From positions 30,998,578 to 31,062,577 of the forward strand of contig CM037868.1 in NCBI GenBank assembly GCA_021292105.1: 64,000 nucleotides of DNA, read 5' to 3'. The notes below the pieces were generated by a model. It worked only from the letters and a program-made list of their open reading frames with translations, was not told where the DNA came from and did not search any database. Numbering within the stretch: the stretch's first letter is position 1; every line of letters begins with the position of its first letter. This stretch comes from Anadara kagoshimensis (taxonomy: Eukaryota; Mollusca; Bivalvia; Arcoida; Arcidae). Positions 9,385-20,125 of this stretch are shown here, in pieces. Made by a program: the position numbers and the translations under genes.

Positions 9385-9720
9385 GCTGAGTAATGATATT
9401 TAACGTCCCAGTCAAGAATATTTCATTTATAACGAGACGTCGCCAGTTATACGCAAAGGTTCAGATATTTTGCCTGTGCGTTGCGCTGATGACAGTATAC
9501 TGCAGGGTTCTTTATCGTGTCATGCCTACCATGACACGGGATCTCGTTTATTTTCAGTTCCCATCCGAAAGAACCGCGACTTTCATTTCGTAATGCCGTG
9601 TGCTTGGCGAAAGAACAGTCACTGTCCACTTTCAAGTCTTCTGTCAGACAGGTCGGGGTTCGAATCCACGACTTCCCACTTACGGAGCGAGCACTCTACT
9701 ATCTGAGCTACCGCTGTGGT
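9385..9720 (-). mobile_element. tRNA-derived SINE, family A, full length and well preserved
   Basis: On the minus strand the head has GGTAGCTCAGATAGTAGAGT and the B box GGATTCGAACCCCG. The body and the 3' end (GACGTTAAATATCATTACTC) are complete. It lies inverted to the 3' fragment at 9187-9300, with about 85 bases between them. Short antisense open frames inside it are not genes. Confidence 0.9.
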
Positions 9721-10710
9721 GTACACAAAGGTAAAGGAAACATGTTCCTTGTTTTGTCAAAAAATTTGCTTTCCAAAATACATCGACAAAATTCACAAGA
9801 CGATAAAATTAGGACCAAATCTTAGCTTCAGGTCGAATTGTAAAATGCGAAATCCCGTATTTAAGAAAAAAACAAAAAGTTTTTCCAATAAAATAATTTA
9901 ATTTTATTTGTTCAAAAAATATCAAAAACGTGCGTTGGTGTGTCAGGGCCATACATGTAGGTCGATGTCCCCATTGTAAGTCAATGGAGAAAATTGTAAC
10001 ACGGCGTTTTCCATAGAGAAATTTCTTTTTCTTATAACTTTTTTGTTTTCGAACTGATCTTAAAGATTGAAGTATCTGTTTGTTTGCAGACACGAGGCCA
10101 TATGTCGTGATGCCTCACACCAAGTCCGTAAACGTGTGGTTGCCGTTCTAGGTTCGTCTACAGGTGACCGTATTAAGTCTATGGAAGTCTATCATAATCG
10201 GGTTCGAGCCAAATTTCAGACCACATGTCCGCAATCTATATACATTACGATGAGAGGGTCATGTTCTATCGTTCTATGACATCCATGCACTAGGGGGTTG
10301 AGCGCTGGGTTCGAATCCGTGAAAAAAACGCTTAAATGGCGATCACTCTTCTTGTTTTTACTGCATTCGCGCACCTCACCATCCATCCCTTTCGACGCCT
10401 TTCTTCGTGACGGTCACGACCGTATATTACATGACCCCTTTCGGTCAAGCGATCGAGTCCCAGTTCGGTTTTAACCATATTTCTTCATTATGGGGTCACC
10501 TTGATTTCAGATACTCTACTTTGATCCGGTTTCCACACTATTTTTAAATCTAAGAATTCCCTTTTGATATCACTATATTTGGGACTTTGTCCTCTTCTCA
10601 TGACGTCATACCCGTTTGCCCTCTTCTCATGACGTCATACCCCGTGATCCTAGGACGGCGCCATTCTTAGATTGGCGTAACATATGTATTAAGATATTCA
10701 TCTTCTATCA
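9721..10710. other. No gene; minor repeats
   Basis: A tRNA-head-like stretch with GGGTTCGAATCCGTG lies at 10280-10325. A direct duplication of CTCTTCTCATGACGTCATAC lies at 10590-10642. Otherwise no domain, splice-bounded exon or element end is visible. Confidence 0.45.
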
Positions 10711-10810
10711 CTACTCACAGGCATAATTTCTGCACCTTGGCCTATAGCTGGTGACGTCTCTATATAAGTGAAATATTCTTGACTAGGGCGTAAAAATCCT
10801 TACTCAACTC
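10711..10810 (+). mobile_element. SINE family A, 3' fragment
   Basis: It contains CAGGCATAATTTCTGCACC, ATATAAGTGAAATATTCTTG and a worn end with TACTCAACTC. It is 5' truncated. Confidence 0.8.
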
Positions 10811-11429
10811 CTTAATTGACATTATCATTATATACTGAATTACTGTAGAACAATCTTTATTGTTTCACTGTTAACCCAAAGTGCAAATCGCGTAAAACAT
10901 GGAGTGTCTTATTGAATTAGTTTGGTGTTGGAGTTGACAATAAAGGTTGTTTTACATTATGTTGTACAGTTGTTCTGGAGACGGGTTGAAATAAGCTAGC
11001 GCTTGTTCCTGAATCCAGTTTAAAGTTTGTTATGAATTATATTATTTGTATCTAACGATGAATAAATATTGTTAAACTAAACTAAACATTATCAACGACT
11101 GACGGGATTATAAAACAAACAACAAATAATGATAAATAAAAACAGATAATCAGGATGAAGTAATTTATTGGCTTAAATTTTTTACAATCAAAAGATAATT
11201 TTACTTTTTGTTTTTAAAAATCCGAAATTATTTCTTTTCTCTTAATGACGTCGAAATAGCGATTTTAATAAATAAACGTGAAGCGGAAAAATATCCGGTT
11301 TTACTCTTTCTTTGTTATTGTTCAGATGCTGCCTTGGGAAAAAATAGCATTCCAATCTGAAAGTAAATGAAAAGTAAAAATTAAAAGTACTCTATAATTG
11401 TTAATAATGGTGATGATGATGATGGTTGT
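10811..11429. other. No feature recognised
   Basis: AT-rich sequence containing a short ATG/ATGATG-rich stretch near 11405-11425. Confidence 0.5.
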
Positions 11430-11880
11430 GGTAATAATAATAATAATAATTTATTGCAAAAAGCAAACAATACATTGCTATAGCATTACAAACAGATTTA
11501 ATTATGTAACAACATGACAAAAAAACAAATAAATAGCAGAGAACAGTCAGGAGTTAAGAAGTTGAGATCTGAGTAACCAGGCTTTAGATAGATAAATACA
11601 GAGTTTCCTTGTGAGAGATTCAGAGTCCGCTTTTAATAGTGTACGAAATTTATGGATATTCGGCCAGACACAGTAGTATTTCGGTAGATATTGATAACGT
11701 ATGAAACAGAATGTAGGACATATAAGGACGAAGTGATACTCGGTCTCAATACAATTTAACGCACAACATGAACAAATCCTCATTTCCCTAGGAATGTTAG
11801 TAAAGCGGCCAGATTCAACATTTAATCGCAATGTACCACTGCGTAATTTGGTCAAAAGTGATACATTGAAATCAAATGCT
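11430..11880 (-). mobile_element. 5'-truncated LINE (non-LTR retrotransposon), 3' end
   Basis: The minus strand encodes about 100 residues typical of the region after the reverse transcriptase in many animal LINEs. Visible are KLRSGTLRLNVESGRF, PREMRICSCC and a zinc-knuckle-like arrangement ending ETEYHFVLICPTF. A 3' UTR with GCAATAAATT and an ATT-repeat tail follows (plus coordinates 11430-11460). The RT core is absent, so it is dead on arrival by truncation. Assignment to a LINE clade is not possible from this piece. Confidence 0.8.
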
Positions 11881-12058
11881 AAATAACCCGCTAAACTAAA
11901 TTCGTTTTTAATAATAATAATAATAATTTATAATAATGATAATAATAATTTTAATAAGAAGAAGAAGATCACGAAGACGACCGTACGATATCAGTTTTAT
12001 GTCTATGTTGGTGTTTTTGGACACTCCGATTTCCCCCACCATCCTATGACTGTTTGCA
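11881..12058. repeat. AAT-rich low-complexity stretch
   Basis: Interrupted ATA/AAT runs lie at 11911-11960, followed by an AAGAAG tract. No coding signal is seen. Confidence 0.7.
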
Positions 12059-12355
12059 TTAATATAAAAGAAATAATCTTGATTTGCTCGTAAATCGCAA
12101 TTTCAATTTCTGTACATAAGGATCATCATACATACCCTCCTCATTGAATATTGCAGAATTAGCCACTCTGTTGGCCGCTTGTTTAAAGAGTTTCTCTAGT
12201 TCCCTGGGTGTATATTGTTCTCCAGAGTCCAATTCTGAGTTATATACCTTCAAATCGTCAATCTCAATGCTTGCGCTGCTTTTGGTTGCTTTTACGGCGA
12301 CAATTTCGAAGAGGGTAGGTTCGATGGCTGTTTCAGGTACCCCGAGTAAATGAGT
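12059..12355 (-). CDS. Predicted secreted protein, exon 2 (terminal in this model)
   Basis: On the minus strand a TTTTTATTAG acceptor (AG at 12357-12356) is followed by 98 codons in phase 0 with the upstream exon at 13612-13490. The peptide begins THLLGVPETAIEPTLFEIVA and continues through a charged, probably helical stretch (YTPRELEKLFKQAANRVANS) to a TAA stop. An alternative donor, GG|GTATGT at 12136/12135, could splice to a further exon not found here. I do not recognise the family. Side-chain composition (many Glu, Lys, Ser; no Cys) does not suggest a disulfide-rich effector. Joined to exon 1 the product is 139 residues with an N-terminal signal peptide, so it should enter the secretory pathway. 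Confidence 0.55.
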   Translation of the reverse strand, partial: THLLGVPETAIEPTLFEIVAVKATKSSASIEIDDLKVYNSELDSGEQYTPRELEKLFKQAANRVANSAIFNEEGMYDDPYVQKLKLRFTSKSRLFLLY

Positions 12356-13112
12356 CTAATAAAAAGTACAATTAGTATTAATAAATACAAATGAATGAAT
12401 GAATAAATGAAATAATGAATGAATAAATGAGAACAAAATACTGGCGACCCTAACATCTGCGGGGTAATTGAATTTTGTGAACTTTTTTTTGGTGGTGGTG
12501 GGGGAGGGGGGGAGAGAAGGGGTTAGATTTGACCTAACGAACATACCATATTTGTTCGATTTGTGGAAATTCAAAGATATTATTTGACATACACACCTAT
12601 AGCATAGGGGTTTTAAAAAAATTATAAAAAATACCGCTATCATACTGCTAAAAATAAACGGTTACATTTGGAATTCATTGCGTTCCACATATTGTAAATA
12701 TTAGCATTTAATTTTTGTAGTTGACACGAAAACATGATCGTAATGAGGATTTTAAGCCACTTTTACATGGATGGGCTTAGCATTGTGTACATCGGGCAAA
12801 ATTACATTTTTCTGCGTTTTACGGATAAATATTTTAAAAGTGGACTTTATGTGCAGGTGACCTTTATATACAGGTTCAAATAATATGAATAAAGAAGAAT
12901 TTGGATACAATTCTACTGGCCTCTATAAGCAGGTGGCTCTTATATAGAGGTAGCTTTTATGGCAGGTTTCGACCGTATACATATTTTTTAATTTTTAATT
13001 TTATTATGAAACTGACCCCTGTCGTCTGTACTTGCTTACTTTGAGGAGTTTGATAACGATTTTTTTTATTTTAATAACTCCTTTTAATTAAATATCTAGG
13101 CTGGTTAAGTCA
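12356..13112. other. Intron of the secreted-protein model, with a MITE relic
   Basis: It contains an AATG/AAAT-rich tract (12390-12435), a G-rich stretch at 12490-12522 and, at about 12835-12985, a worn relative of the 180-bp CAGTCAAACCTG element at 18332-18511. Shared words include ACAGGTTCAAATAATATGAA and TATAAGCAGGTGGC. Confidence 0.6.
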
Positions 13113-13434
13113 AGTAATAGTGTTTTACGTCCATGTCCAGATTCACTCACTTATATCGAGACGTCGCCAGCTATATGCAAAGGTGCAGAAGTTTTTGCTG
13201 ATGACATTATACAGCAGGGTTCTTTTTAGGGTGTCATGCCTACCGTGACACGGGACCTCGTTTACTTTAAGTTCCCATCCGAAAAAAGCGTGACTTTAAC
13301 TTCGTGATGCCGAGTGCTTGGCAAAAGAACAGATACTACCCACTTTCAAGTCTTGGGTCAGACCCGGTCGAGGCTCGAGCCCACGACCTCCCACTTACGG
13401 AGCGAGCACTCTACCAACTGAGCTATCGCAGTTG
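13113..13434 (-). mobile_element. tRNA-derived SINE, family A, full length, intronic
   Basis: On the minus strand: head with TAGCTCAGTTGGTAGAGTGC, B box GGGCTCGAGCCTCG, then the complete family body and 3' end. Its head lies only 55 bases from the splice donor of the secreted-protein exon 1. Confidence 0.9.
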
Positions 13435-13489
13435 TAAACTCCTGAAGTGATCATGAGTATCGGGTATTAACAAAGATTGTAATACAAAC

Positions 13490-13612
13490 CATGTAAGCTT
13501 TAACTTGCTCGTCCGTAAAACGTTCACTAGTTTCAAGATCCATTACAGGTTTTGCAGCACTTGATGCGAACACCAAAACCGCGAATGTGAGAGATGCTAA
13601 AACTATCTTCAT
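13490..13612 (-). CDS. Predicted secreted protein, exon 1 (signal peptide)
   Basis: From an ATG at 13612 on the minus strand, 41 codons give MKIVLASLTFAVLVFASSAA followed by KPVMDLETSERFTDEQVKAY and a final Met. The first 20 residues are a textbook signal peptide: Lys at position 2, a hydrophobic core, small residues before a likely Ala-Ala cleavage site. A donor G|GTTTGT follows at 13489, in phase 0, and joins without a shift to the exon at 12355. The open frame extends upstream of this Met, but the added residues are poly-Lys and aromatic-rich and look like untranslated sequence. Function is unknown. Confidence 0.6.
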
Positions 13613-15184
13613 GGCTTTATCTAATAAATTAATAAATAAATAAATTCTATGAAAAATCACTCGGCAATTTTTTAACTTTTTTTTTTTACAAAACTGCAGA
13701 ATAAAGTGATAAAAACATGTAAGGATTCTGTAATACCAATAAGAAATGGCAAAAAAAAGCCTTTTCAAAGCAAATCGAAATAAATAAATAAATAAAAAGA
13801 AAAAAAAAACAACTATAAAAAAACAACAACCGATTTTGCAAAATAAAATATCTTAGTTTTGATAGAAAAAAAGAATTTATATATAGTTTGTTTCAGAACG
13901 AGATAAGGAAACTCAAGTCGAGTGGTCAGATAGTTCCATTTCAAATTCGACGGAACCTCATTTTAGATAAAAATATGATTTTTTTCCCTCGCATATTGAT
14001 TTTAATTGCGGCCTAAAAGCATTGAAATTGCAACAATTTTGCAAGCGGATGAATACTTGTATGACGTAATCAATATAATGTGTACGTGAAAACTTGAAAA
14101 ATAACTTAAAATTGTGCATCCTGAGACTATTTTCAGGAAATAATTTCTCATTATTATTAAATGCGCGTGTATTCAGTATTTGTTTGTTGGTCAATTTTTA
14201 GACAGACCCTTTATTATTATAAAATAACAAAGAGAAGTAGAACTGCTTAAATTAAAAAAATAAATTCAATATTCAATTTCATTCATGTAAGCTTTAAATT
14301 ATACAAATGAAACAAAAACCAGCGCATTAAAACAAAAGATGGCGCATTAATCTAAACGCGGAACACAGCTGATTGCCGATGGTAACCGCCTGTAGCTAGC
14401 CTTGCATGAACATTTTCTGCACAATATGACGTCAAATATTCTGTCTATGGGATCATAGATTAAACAATTTACAACACTGGATAGTATAAAAATTTAATTA
14501 TTTGACAAAATCACAGGTTGACCAATGCGATCGATTAATCCGTTATTGACGGATTTGCACCATAAAACGGATAAACGGACGGATAAAACGAAAAGCTCAA
14601 ATTAGACCAATTTTTCTAATATTGACGATTTTTAAAAATTTAAATAATTACTAATAATTCTGACTTTTTGTCTGGAAATTGTACCAAAATCAAACACTTA
14701 ACGATAAAAAGGTACCTAAATTAAATGACAACCTTGTGAACTAAAAATGTACCGATCTGGACAAATAAATCAATTTGATTGGTCAGCCTGAAACCATACT
14801 TATAACATAAATAAATATACAAATATAATCATATTAAAAATAGAAAACAAAAAATATATTATATATGCTTTACTTACCTGTCTCGTTTTCACCTTTTCCC
14901 TTTGATGTCAGTTTTCACAAAAATGAAATTCTGATAAAGAACCCCAACTTTCGCGCTTTTTTATACACATTGTATAAAGCACGTGTCATCCTGTTGAATT
15001 ATGATTGGTCAATTCAATATTCAAATGATTTTTATGACTTATTTTTTCTATTCTATTTCCGCCCAACTGATCTGAAGAAAATTACAATTACATATATTTA
15101 AAAAAAAACCAACTTTTTTCTTTTACATAGGATATTTCTTTTTCTTTCTTCTTTTTTCTAATTTTAATATTAAAAAACATTATT
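13613..15184. other. No gene recognised
   Basis: Very AT-rich sequence upstream of the secreted-protein model, with poly-A/T tracts. It would hold that gene's promoter, but no single element can be assigned. GGATAAACGGACGGATAAA at 14568-14586 is a short local duplication. Short open frames here lack protein character. Confidence 0.45.
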
Positions 15185-15185
15185 A

Positions 15186-15233
<48 letters not shown>

Positions 15234-15301
15234 TATTATTATATTATTATTATTATTATTATTATTTACATTTTGTATTCATTATTATTATTATTATTAT
15301 T
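15185..15301. repeat. (ATT)n microsatellite, interrupted
   Basis: Three ATT-repeat blocks are separated by short interruptions such as ACATTTTGTATTC. Confidence 0.95.
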
Positions 15302-15537
15302 GAAGATTATTTCAATTCTTATTACCTTTGCTACTACATGTATTTGGTAACTTCTTTAAATTCTTGTAATTTATTTATCAGGAGACTGGTTAACACACAT
15401 GTAAGAGTCTAACTTTTGTTCCAGAATCCTGGATTTTTTAACATTTGTAATGTTTTATTCTACATTTATTTTGAATAAAACATTATTATACTAAAAAGGA
15501 CAAGACTACCAATGCTCAAACTTGTATGACCTATGAG

Positions 15538-15760
15538 GGAGCCTCCGCCGGTTGGCCGGGTGGTCTAAAGCTCGCATTTTTCAATGTATTGACTCGAATC
15601 CGACTCGGACAGAGGCTAGGATAATAAAGTTTTCAGTTCGCATGTCGTGGTGGGTGGTTTATGTCGTGGTTCTTCAGTTTCTTCTTACATTCTTAAACAA
15701 ACCCTTTTCAATGTAGGTGACAGAATCTTGACTTTGGCATAGAACAACATTAACCCCCAC
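15538..15760 (+). mobile_element. tRNA-derived SINE, a second head type (family C)
   Basis: The head GGTTGGCCGGGTGGTCTAAAG resembles a Leu/Ser-type A box, and TGACTCGAATCCGACTCGG resembles a B box. The body contains a duplicated GTCGTGG word and ends near TGACAGAATCTTGACTTTGG. The head is related to the tRNA-like unit beside the 25-bp array at 6296. No other full copy is present in this window, so the 3' limit is approximate. Confidence 0.55.
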
Positions 15761-16125
15761 CCCACCACCCCACCCCACCCTCATTTGCACAGTGAATATG
15801 AGTAACTTTAACAAGGTTGTTCTCGCGGCGTGGTGTAAACAGTTTTGTTCAAATTAATAAATAATTGCTCAACTCTATATCAATTTAATGACAATTTCTA
15901 CAAAAATTGCGTTTTTTTTATACTTTTTCACAGGACAAAATCAGTGTTTAATCTATAGAACGGGTCATGAGGTCATTGATCAACTCCTTGTATTACCAGA
16001 GCAAGAACATGCCCCATTGTTGAGGCCTTAGTGGAACATTTACATGTATCACGTTACAAAAATGTAAAAAAATGATGTTCTGTTTTTAATGATGTTTATG
16101 ACTATTTTTTAAAACGCCCCGTTCT
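15761..16125. other. No feature recognised
   Basis: A C-rich tract (CCCCACCCCACC type) lies at 15752-15780. The remainder is AT-rich and unremarkable. Confidence 0.5.
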
Positions 16126-17120
16126 CAAATCAAATCAAATTTATTACGCTCAAAAACCACTGGAGGTGGTATATGAGGTTTTAAACATACATAACATTGG
16201 CATACAATGTAGACATAATAACAGATACAATTAACATACAATGATATACATTATTATAATGACATACAATACAGTGTACCAAATTGTATCAAATTATATT
16301 AAATACTGCAATATATACAATCTTATCATTCCGTTTCAGTTTTTCAGTTGTAAAATTTTAACCCTTCCCTGATAAACAAACATAGATTTTTCAATTTATC
16401 ATAATTCTTCATATTCATTAATTGTAACATTTTAAAGGTATTCGGGTGTAAATAAAAAAAAATTGTCGATAAACTTGTTTCTAAGGTCGTCAAAATAAGA
16501 ACATTCAAGTAAAAAATGAAATTCGTCTCCAATGAAATTGCTGTTTCAAAGGTTACAAAATCTATCATTTCTATCAATATTGTCCCATCTTCCTTTTTCT
16601 ATTGGCAATTTATGATTACATGTTCGAAATTTTACTAATACTAGCCGCAAGTTCTCTGGCAATATATCAAAGTATTGTTCAAATTCAAAATTTAATTTAA
16701 ATATTCTGTAATTTATAGATTTAGGAGACGAAAAAACCTGTGAATACCAGTTTTGTATAAAATATCTTTCATTCTCATCTCTATCGCGTTGATAAGCCAA
16801 GTTCTGTTAACATTCCCACCCTGTGTAATCCATATGTTACTAAATCCTAAGTTATTCAATAGAATATTAATATTGTTAATCCAAGAAAATTCAACTTCTC
16901 CATATAGTTCTAATAAAAGCTTATAAAATATATTGGATAACTTATAATCATTGTCAATTAATTTTAACCAGAATGAAATCATTCTCTTGGCGACATTTAT
17001 ATTAATTGGAAATCTTCCTAATTCCCCATAAATCATAAAATTTGGGGTAGACGATTTTAACTTAAGAATTCTAAAGAGTTCTAAAACCCCTAGATTGAAC
17101 ACGTCAGAATTCATCTGTAC
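16126..17120 (-). mobile_element. 5'-truncated LINE with degraded C-terminal coding region
   Basis: On the minus strand, overlapping frames give a continuous LINE C-terminus. Around 17040-16980 it reads STPNFMIYGELGRFP; at 16740-16546 it reads NYRIFKLNFEFEQYFDILPE, then VKFRTCNHKLPIEKGRW and DRFCNL. The next codon is TGA at 16548-16546 where a Cys of the zinc-knuckle would be expected; the frame then continues with GDEFHFLLECSYF before shifting in a T run. At least one other frameshift separates the upstream part. The 3' UTR ends in ATTTG repeats (plus 16126-16145). It lacks the RT core and is a non-functional fragment. Confidence 0.8.
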
Positions 17121-17473
17121 GTGTATGTTGAGTATTCAACGAGGCTTTGGACTATGACAAATTATAGAAAAAATTATAAATCTTTATTTTTTATGCAAAA
17201 ACAATTCATAATTATGATTAACCCATTTGCAGACCAAGCTCCAGTTTCACAGTCATTCCTTAATTAAGATTTCCCTTAGCTTAACGCAAATTTTGCCAAT
17301 CTCTGTTGGAACTATGGATGTTCGTCATAGGTTAAAAGTTAAATCTGGCAAATTTGAAGTTTTTTTTAAACAATTTTGTCAGCTTTTAATAAATTCATAC
17401 ATTTGAGGTGTCTTTTTGAAGATTACTCTCACGTTATACACCAAGACCCAGTTGTTCTAAGCCTGGTTTGTTT

Positions 17474-17860
17474 AGAGGTGGCGGTGACCTAATTAATAAG
17501 ACGTTAGTCTACAAATCCAGTGTCTCTCGCCGCTGTAAGTTCGAGTCCCACTCAGACCACATGCGGGAAAGTGAATTGTCCTTGCTGATGGTCATGAATG
17601 GTTCAAATGGTATCAGTTTAATGAACCGAGGAAGAGGAACGCTTGTTTGCGGCGTACTGACTCTGTGAGCTAGCACCTTAAAGTCGCCTTAAGTGCGCGC
17701 TAGTACAAGGCAGACTATAAAACACACTAGCACTTCATATGCATACACGAAATTGTTAATAGATTAATCCATAGAGATTAATGAAATAATTCTCGTCGCA
17801 AATAGCTGAAAAATTGCTGATGCTACGATAAGCAACATTCAACCAACCAACCAACCGACC
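17474..17860 (+). mobile_element. tRNA-derived SINE, family B, near full length
   Basis: The head has GGTGGCGGTGACCTAATTAA (A-box region) and GTAAGTTCGAGTCCCACTC (good B box). The body has GACTCTGTGAGCTAGCACC, and the tail is a run of ACCA repeats. A second copy of the body is at 23395-23656, which confirms that it is dispersed. Confidence 0.8.
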
Positions 17861-18331
17861 TGGTTAGTTTAATACATGTAACTGATTAACAAAAATTAAA
17901 AATACAATAAACTTAAAATAACATTATCAATTTATTAGTTGTTTAATGATATAATTAAGTTTGATGGAATTCAATTTACTTCCAACATTTTGAACTTTAA
18001 TTTTAGAACAGTTCTAAAATTATGCGACATTCCAATTTTGAATATTCAATTGATTAAACATCAATCATTGAACAACTGGCCCCTGTATTCAAATTTTGTT
18101 AAATATTTGTATTGCAGTACAATAAAGTATTGTCACAATATACCAGAGATCTTAGATATGGATGTACATTTCACTAATCCAAGTTTCACAGTCACTTCGT
18201 CTTCAGTTAAATCGGGCAAATTTAAAATTTTAATAATTTTGTAATTTTTCAAGAAAGTCATATATGTAAGGTGTCATTTTGAAAATAACTCTCACGTTAT
18301 TACACCTGTATTCAAATTTTGTATTGCAGTA

Positions 18332-18511
18332 CAGTCAAACCTGTCTATAAAGGCAACCTAAGTGAACCAGTAAAAGTGGCATTAATGGACAGGTAGCCTT
18401 TTTATACAGGTTCAAACAATATGAAGAAAGAACAATCGGGATATAATTCTACTGGCCTTTATAAGCAGGTAGCACTTATATAGAGGTGGCCGTTAAGGCA
18501 GGTTTGACCTG
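18332..18511 (+). mobile_element. 180-bp TA-flanked MITE (CAGTCAAACCTG ends)
   Basis: The element runs from CAGTCAAACCTGTC to CAGGTTTGACCTG, with TA on both sides (18330-18331 and 18512-18513). A nearby duplicate of the flanking sequence at 18108-18135, GTATTGCAGTACAATAAAG, has no insertion and shows one TA. This defines the insertion and its TA duplication directly. TA duplication and short TIRs fit a Tc1/mariner-type MITE. An older relative lies at 12835-12985. Confidence 0.85.
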
Positions 18512-18596
18512 TACAATAAAGTATTGTCGAAAATTGCGAAAATTAAGTAACGAAACATCTTAGATAAGGAATAATTGTGAAACTGGGGTCTGGTTT

Positions 18597-19463
18597 ATGA
18601 AACAATCCTAAGATATGTCATAAGATTTGTCCTAGGACATCTCTTAGAATCATGGCATTATAAGATAATCTTACGACATGTCATATCGTGTTAATCAAAA
18701 GCATCTCAGATTTATCTTAGTAATGTCATTATAACCATGTCTTAAAGTGTAACGATTTTCGATAAATTGAGTATAAATAGTAAATGCCGTAATTAAAACA
18801 ATGTCGAAAACCCCGTGATCGTACATGGTCTCCTTTTCGAGATATACGTGGTGAAACCTCCTATTTTGCACCTGGAAAAATTGTAATTAAGCCTGTACAG
18901 GGAACTTACGGTTTTCGACAATCACACTTGTGACGTCACGAGTCATCAGAGAGAATTCAGGTGTGCAAAAGGGTTTATGTCAAAATTTCTCCATAATTAG
19001 TGATTCGATTTTTGAAAGAAATACGGCGTTCGTCTCAGGGAAAGGAGTTTATTAAAATATGTTAATATTGTTTTTCATTGTACTTACACTTTAACAGTAT
19101 TCTAACTTTTAAATATAGAAGATTAAAAGATATATTTGTGAGCGAAAGAAGAAATAAAACAAAACAAAATAAAATACGTAAAATAATATAAAATGTAAAA
19201 ATTAAAAATACTGAATATATTTTTCCTCTTTTAATATTTTTTATTATCATGTTTTTTTATTTTTTTTTATTTTTTTTTGTTTGATTGTTATACCTTTAAA
19301 ACTAAGTATATACTAGTTTGACCAGTCGTAGATTTAGGATAGTAAAAAGACATGTCGCAAATTAAGATGTCGTTGTTAACATGACTTGAAACTAAGATAT
19401 GCCATAAGACCATCATAAGACATCTCTTTGTCCTAAGACACTTTCATAAACATGCCCCTTGGA
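18597..19463 (+). mobile_element. TIR element with TTTATGAAA ends
   Basis: The left end GTCTGGTTTATGAAACAATC is matched by the inverse of GACACTTTCATAAACATGCC at 19437-19456. Both ends are followed inwards by CTTAGGA/CCTAAGA words repeated several times. No transposase frame is visible. It abuts the preceding element. Confidence 0.6.
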
Positions 19464-19900
19464 GTCTGGAGTGGGATATAAGTCGTAGGATCAATTATTC
19501 AATTGTCCGGGATAAACAAGGCGGGGATTTAGTGAGTTAGTTGTGCTTTACTACCGGTCAGAAATAGCCACTTATATTTAGTTGGTTATATTTCTAAAAC
19601 TTCAGTATCCGGAGATATAAAAAAACACTAGTTGTATATGACATTGTAAAATATAAGAAAAACACAAACAATACTATAAATTTGACAATAAATTCACATT
19701 TATATAATTAAAGTAGTTAATTAATACTTTATTACAAATAGTCAAGGAAATTATGAAAAAAATAAAATAATTAAATTTAATAACGAATGACTTGCGGTTT
19801 AAAAATAGAAAAGAAAAAAAAAATACGATAAATAACTAGGATTGTATGTACTTATATTAGCAATATAGTATTAAAAACATGGCATGATAAAGTTCAATCC
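19464..19900. other. No feature recognised
   Basis: AT-rich sequence without supported exons or repeats. Confidence 0.5.
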
Positions 19901-20125
19901 GGCGTTGGACATTTTAGCGAAAGCATAGAACTAACGAGGGAAAATAAACGAACGTTTGAGCGACGACGTAATGGCCATTTGAGCGACAGAGTTTTAACCC
20001 ATTTGAGCGAAATATATGGAAGTCTGTTGCCCCCTGCTCGCCGCGGGGATGTCACGGGAAGTAGGATTTTGAGCAGGATAAAGTTTTTGAAAAGCACCAA
20101 ATTAAAATCTGTAAAATAAAAAAAT
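19901..20125 (-). repeat. Inverted units at the left edge of the 24-bp minisatellite
   Basis: GTTTGAGCGACGACG, ATTTGAGCGACAGAG and ATTTGAGCGAAAT are the reverse complement of the TCGCTCAAAT core that fills the array to the right. They sit at 19953-20012, with another worn unit at 19906-19922. About 115 bases of non-repeat sequence separate them from the main array. Confidence 0.75.

Larger units (their letters stand above)
17234..18596 (+). mobile_element. Composite DNA element with inverted ends, carrying nested insertions
   Basis: The left end reads CTCCAGTTTCACAGTCATTC and the right end is its inverse, GGAATAATTGTGAAACTGGG (18568-18587). The interior contains a direct repeat around the word AACTCTCACGTTAT-type near 17420-17440 and 18280-18300. 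A SINE (17474-17860) and a MITE (18332-18511) are nested inside. No transposase frame is visible. The open frame at 17939-18244 has no recognisable domain. Ends resemble a segment at 8752, so the family is dispersed. Confidence 0.55.

Noticed and set aside
9447..9825. Several short frames on both strands at 9.4-9.8 kb, 13.2 kb and 55.2-55.4 kb
   Set aside because: They lie within copies of the same SINE family and translate SINE sequence.
17939..18244. Plus-strand 101-residue frame inside the 17.2-18.6 kb element
   Set aside because: It shows no transposase motif or other domain, overlaps a locally duplicated segment and is AT-rich by composition.
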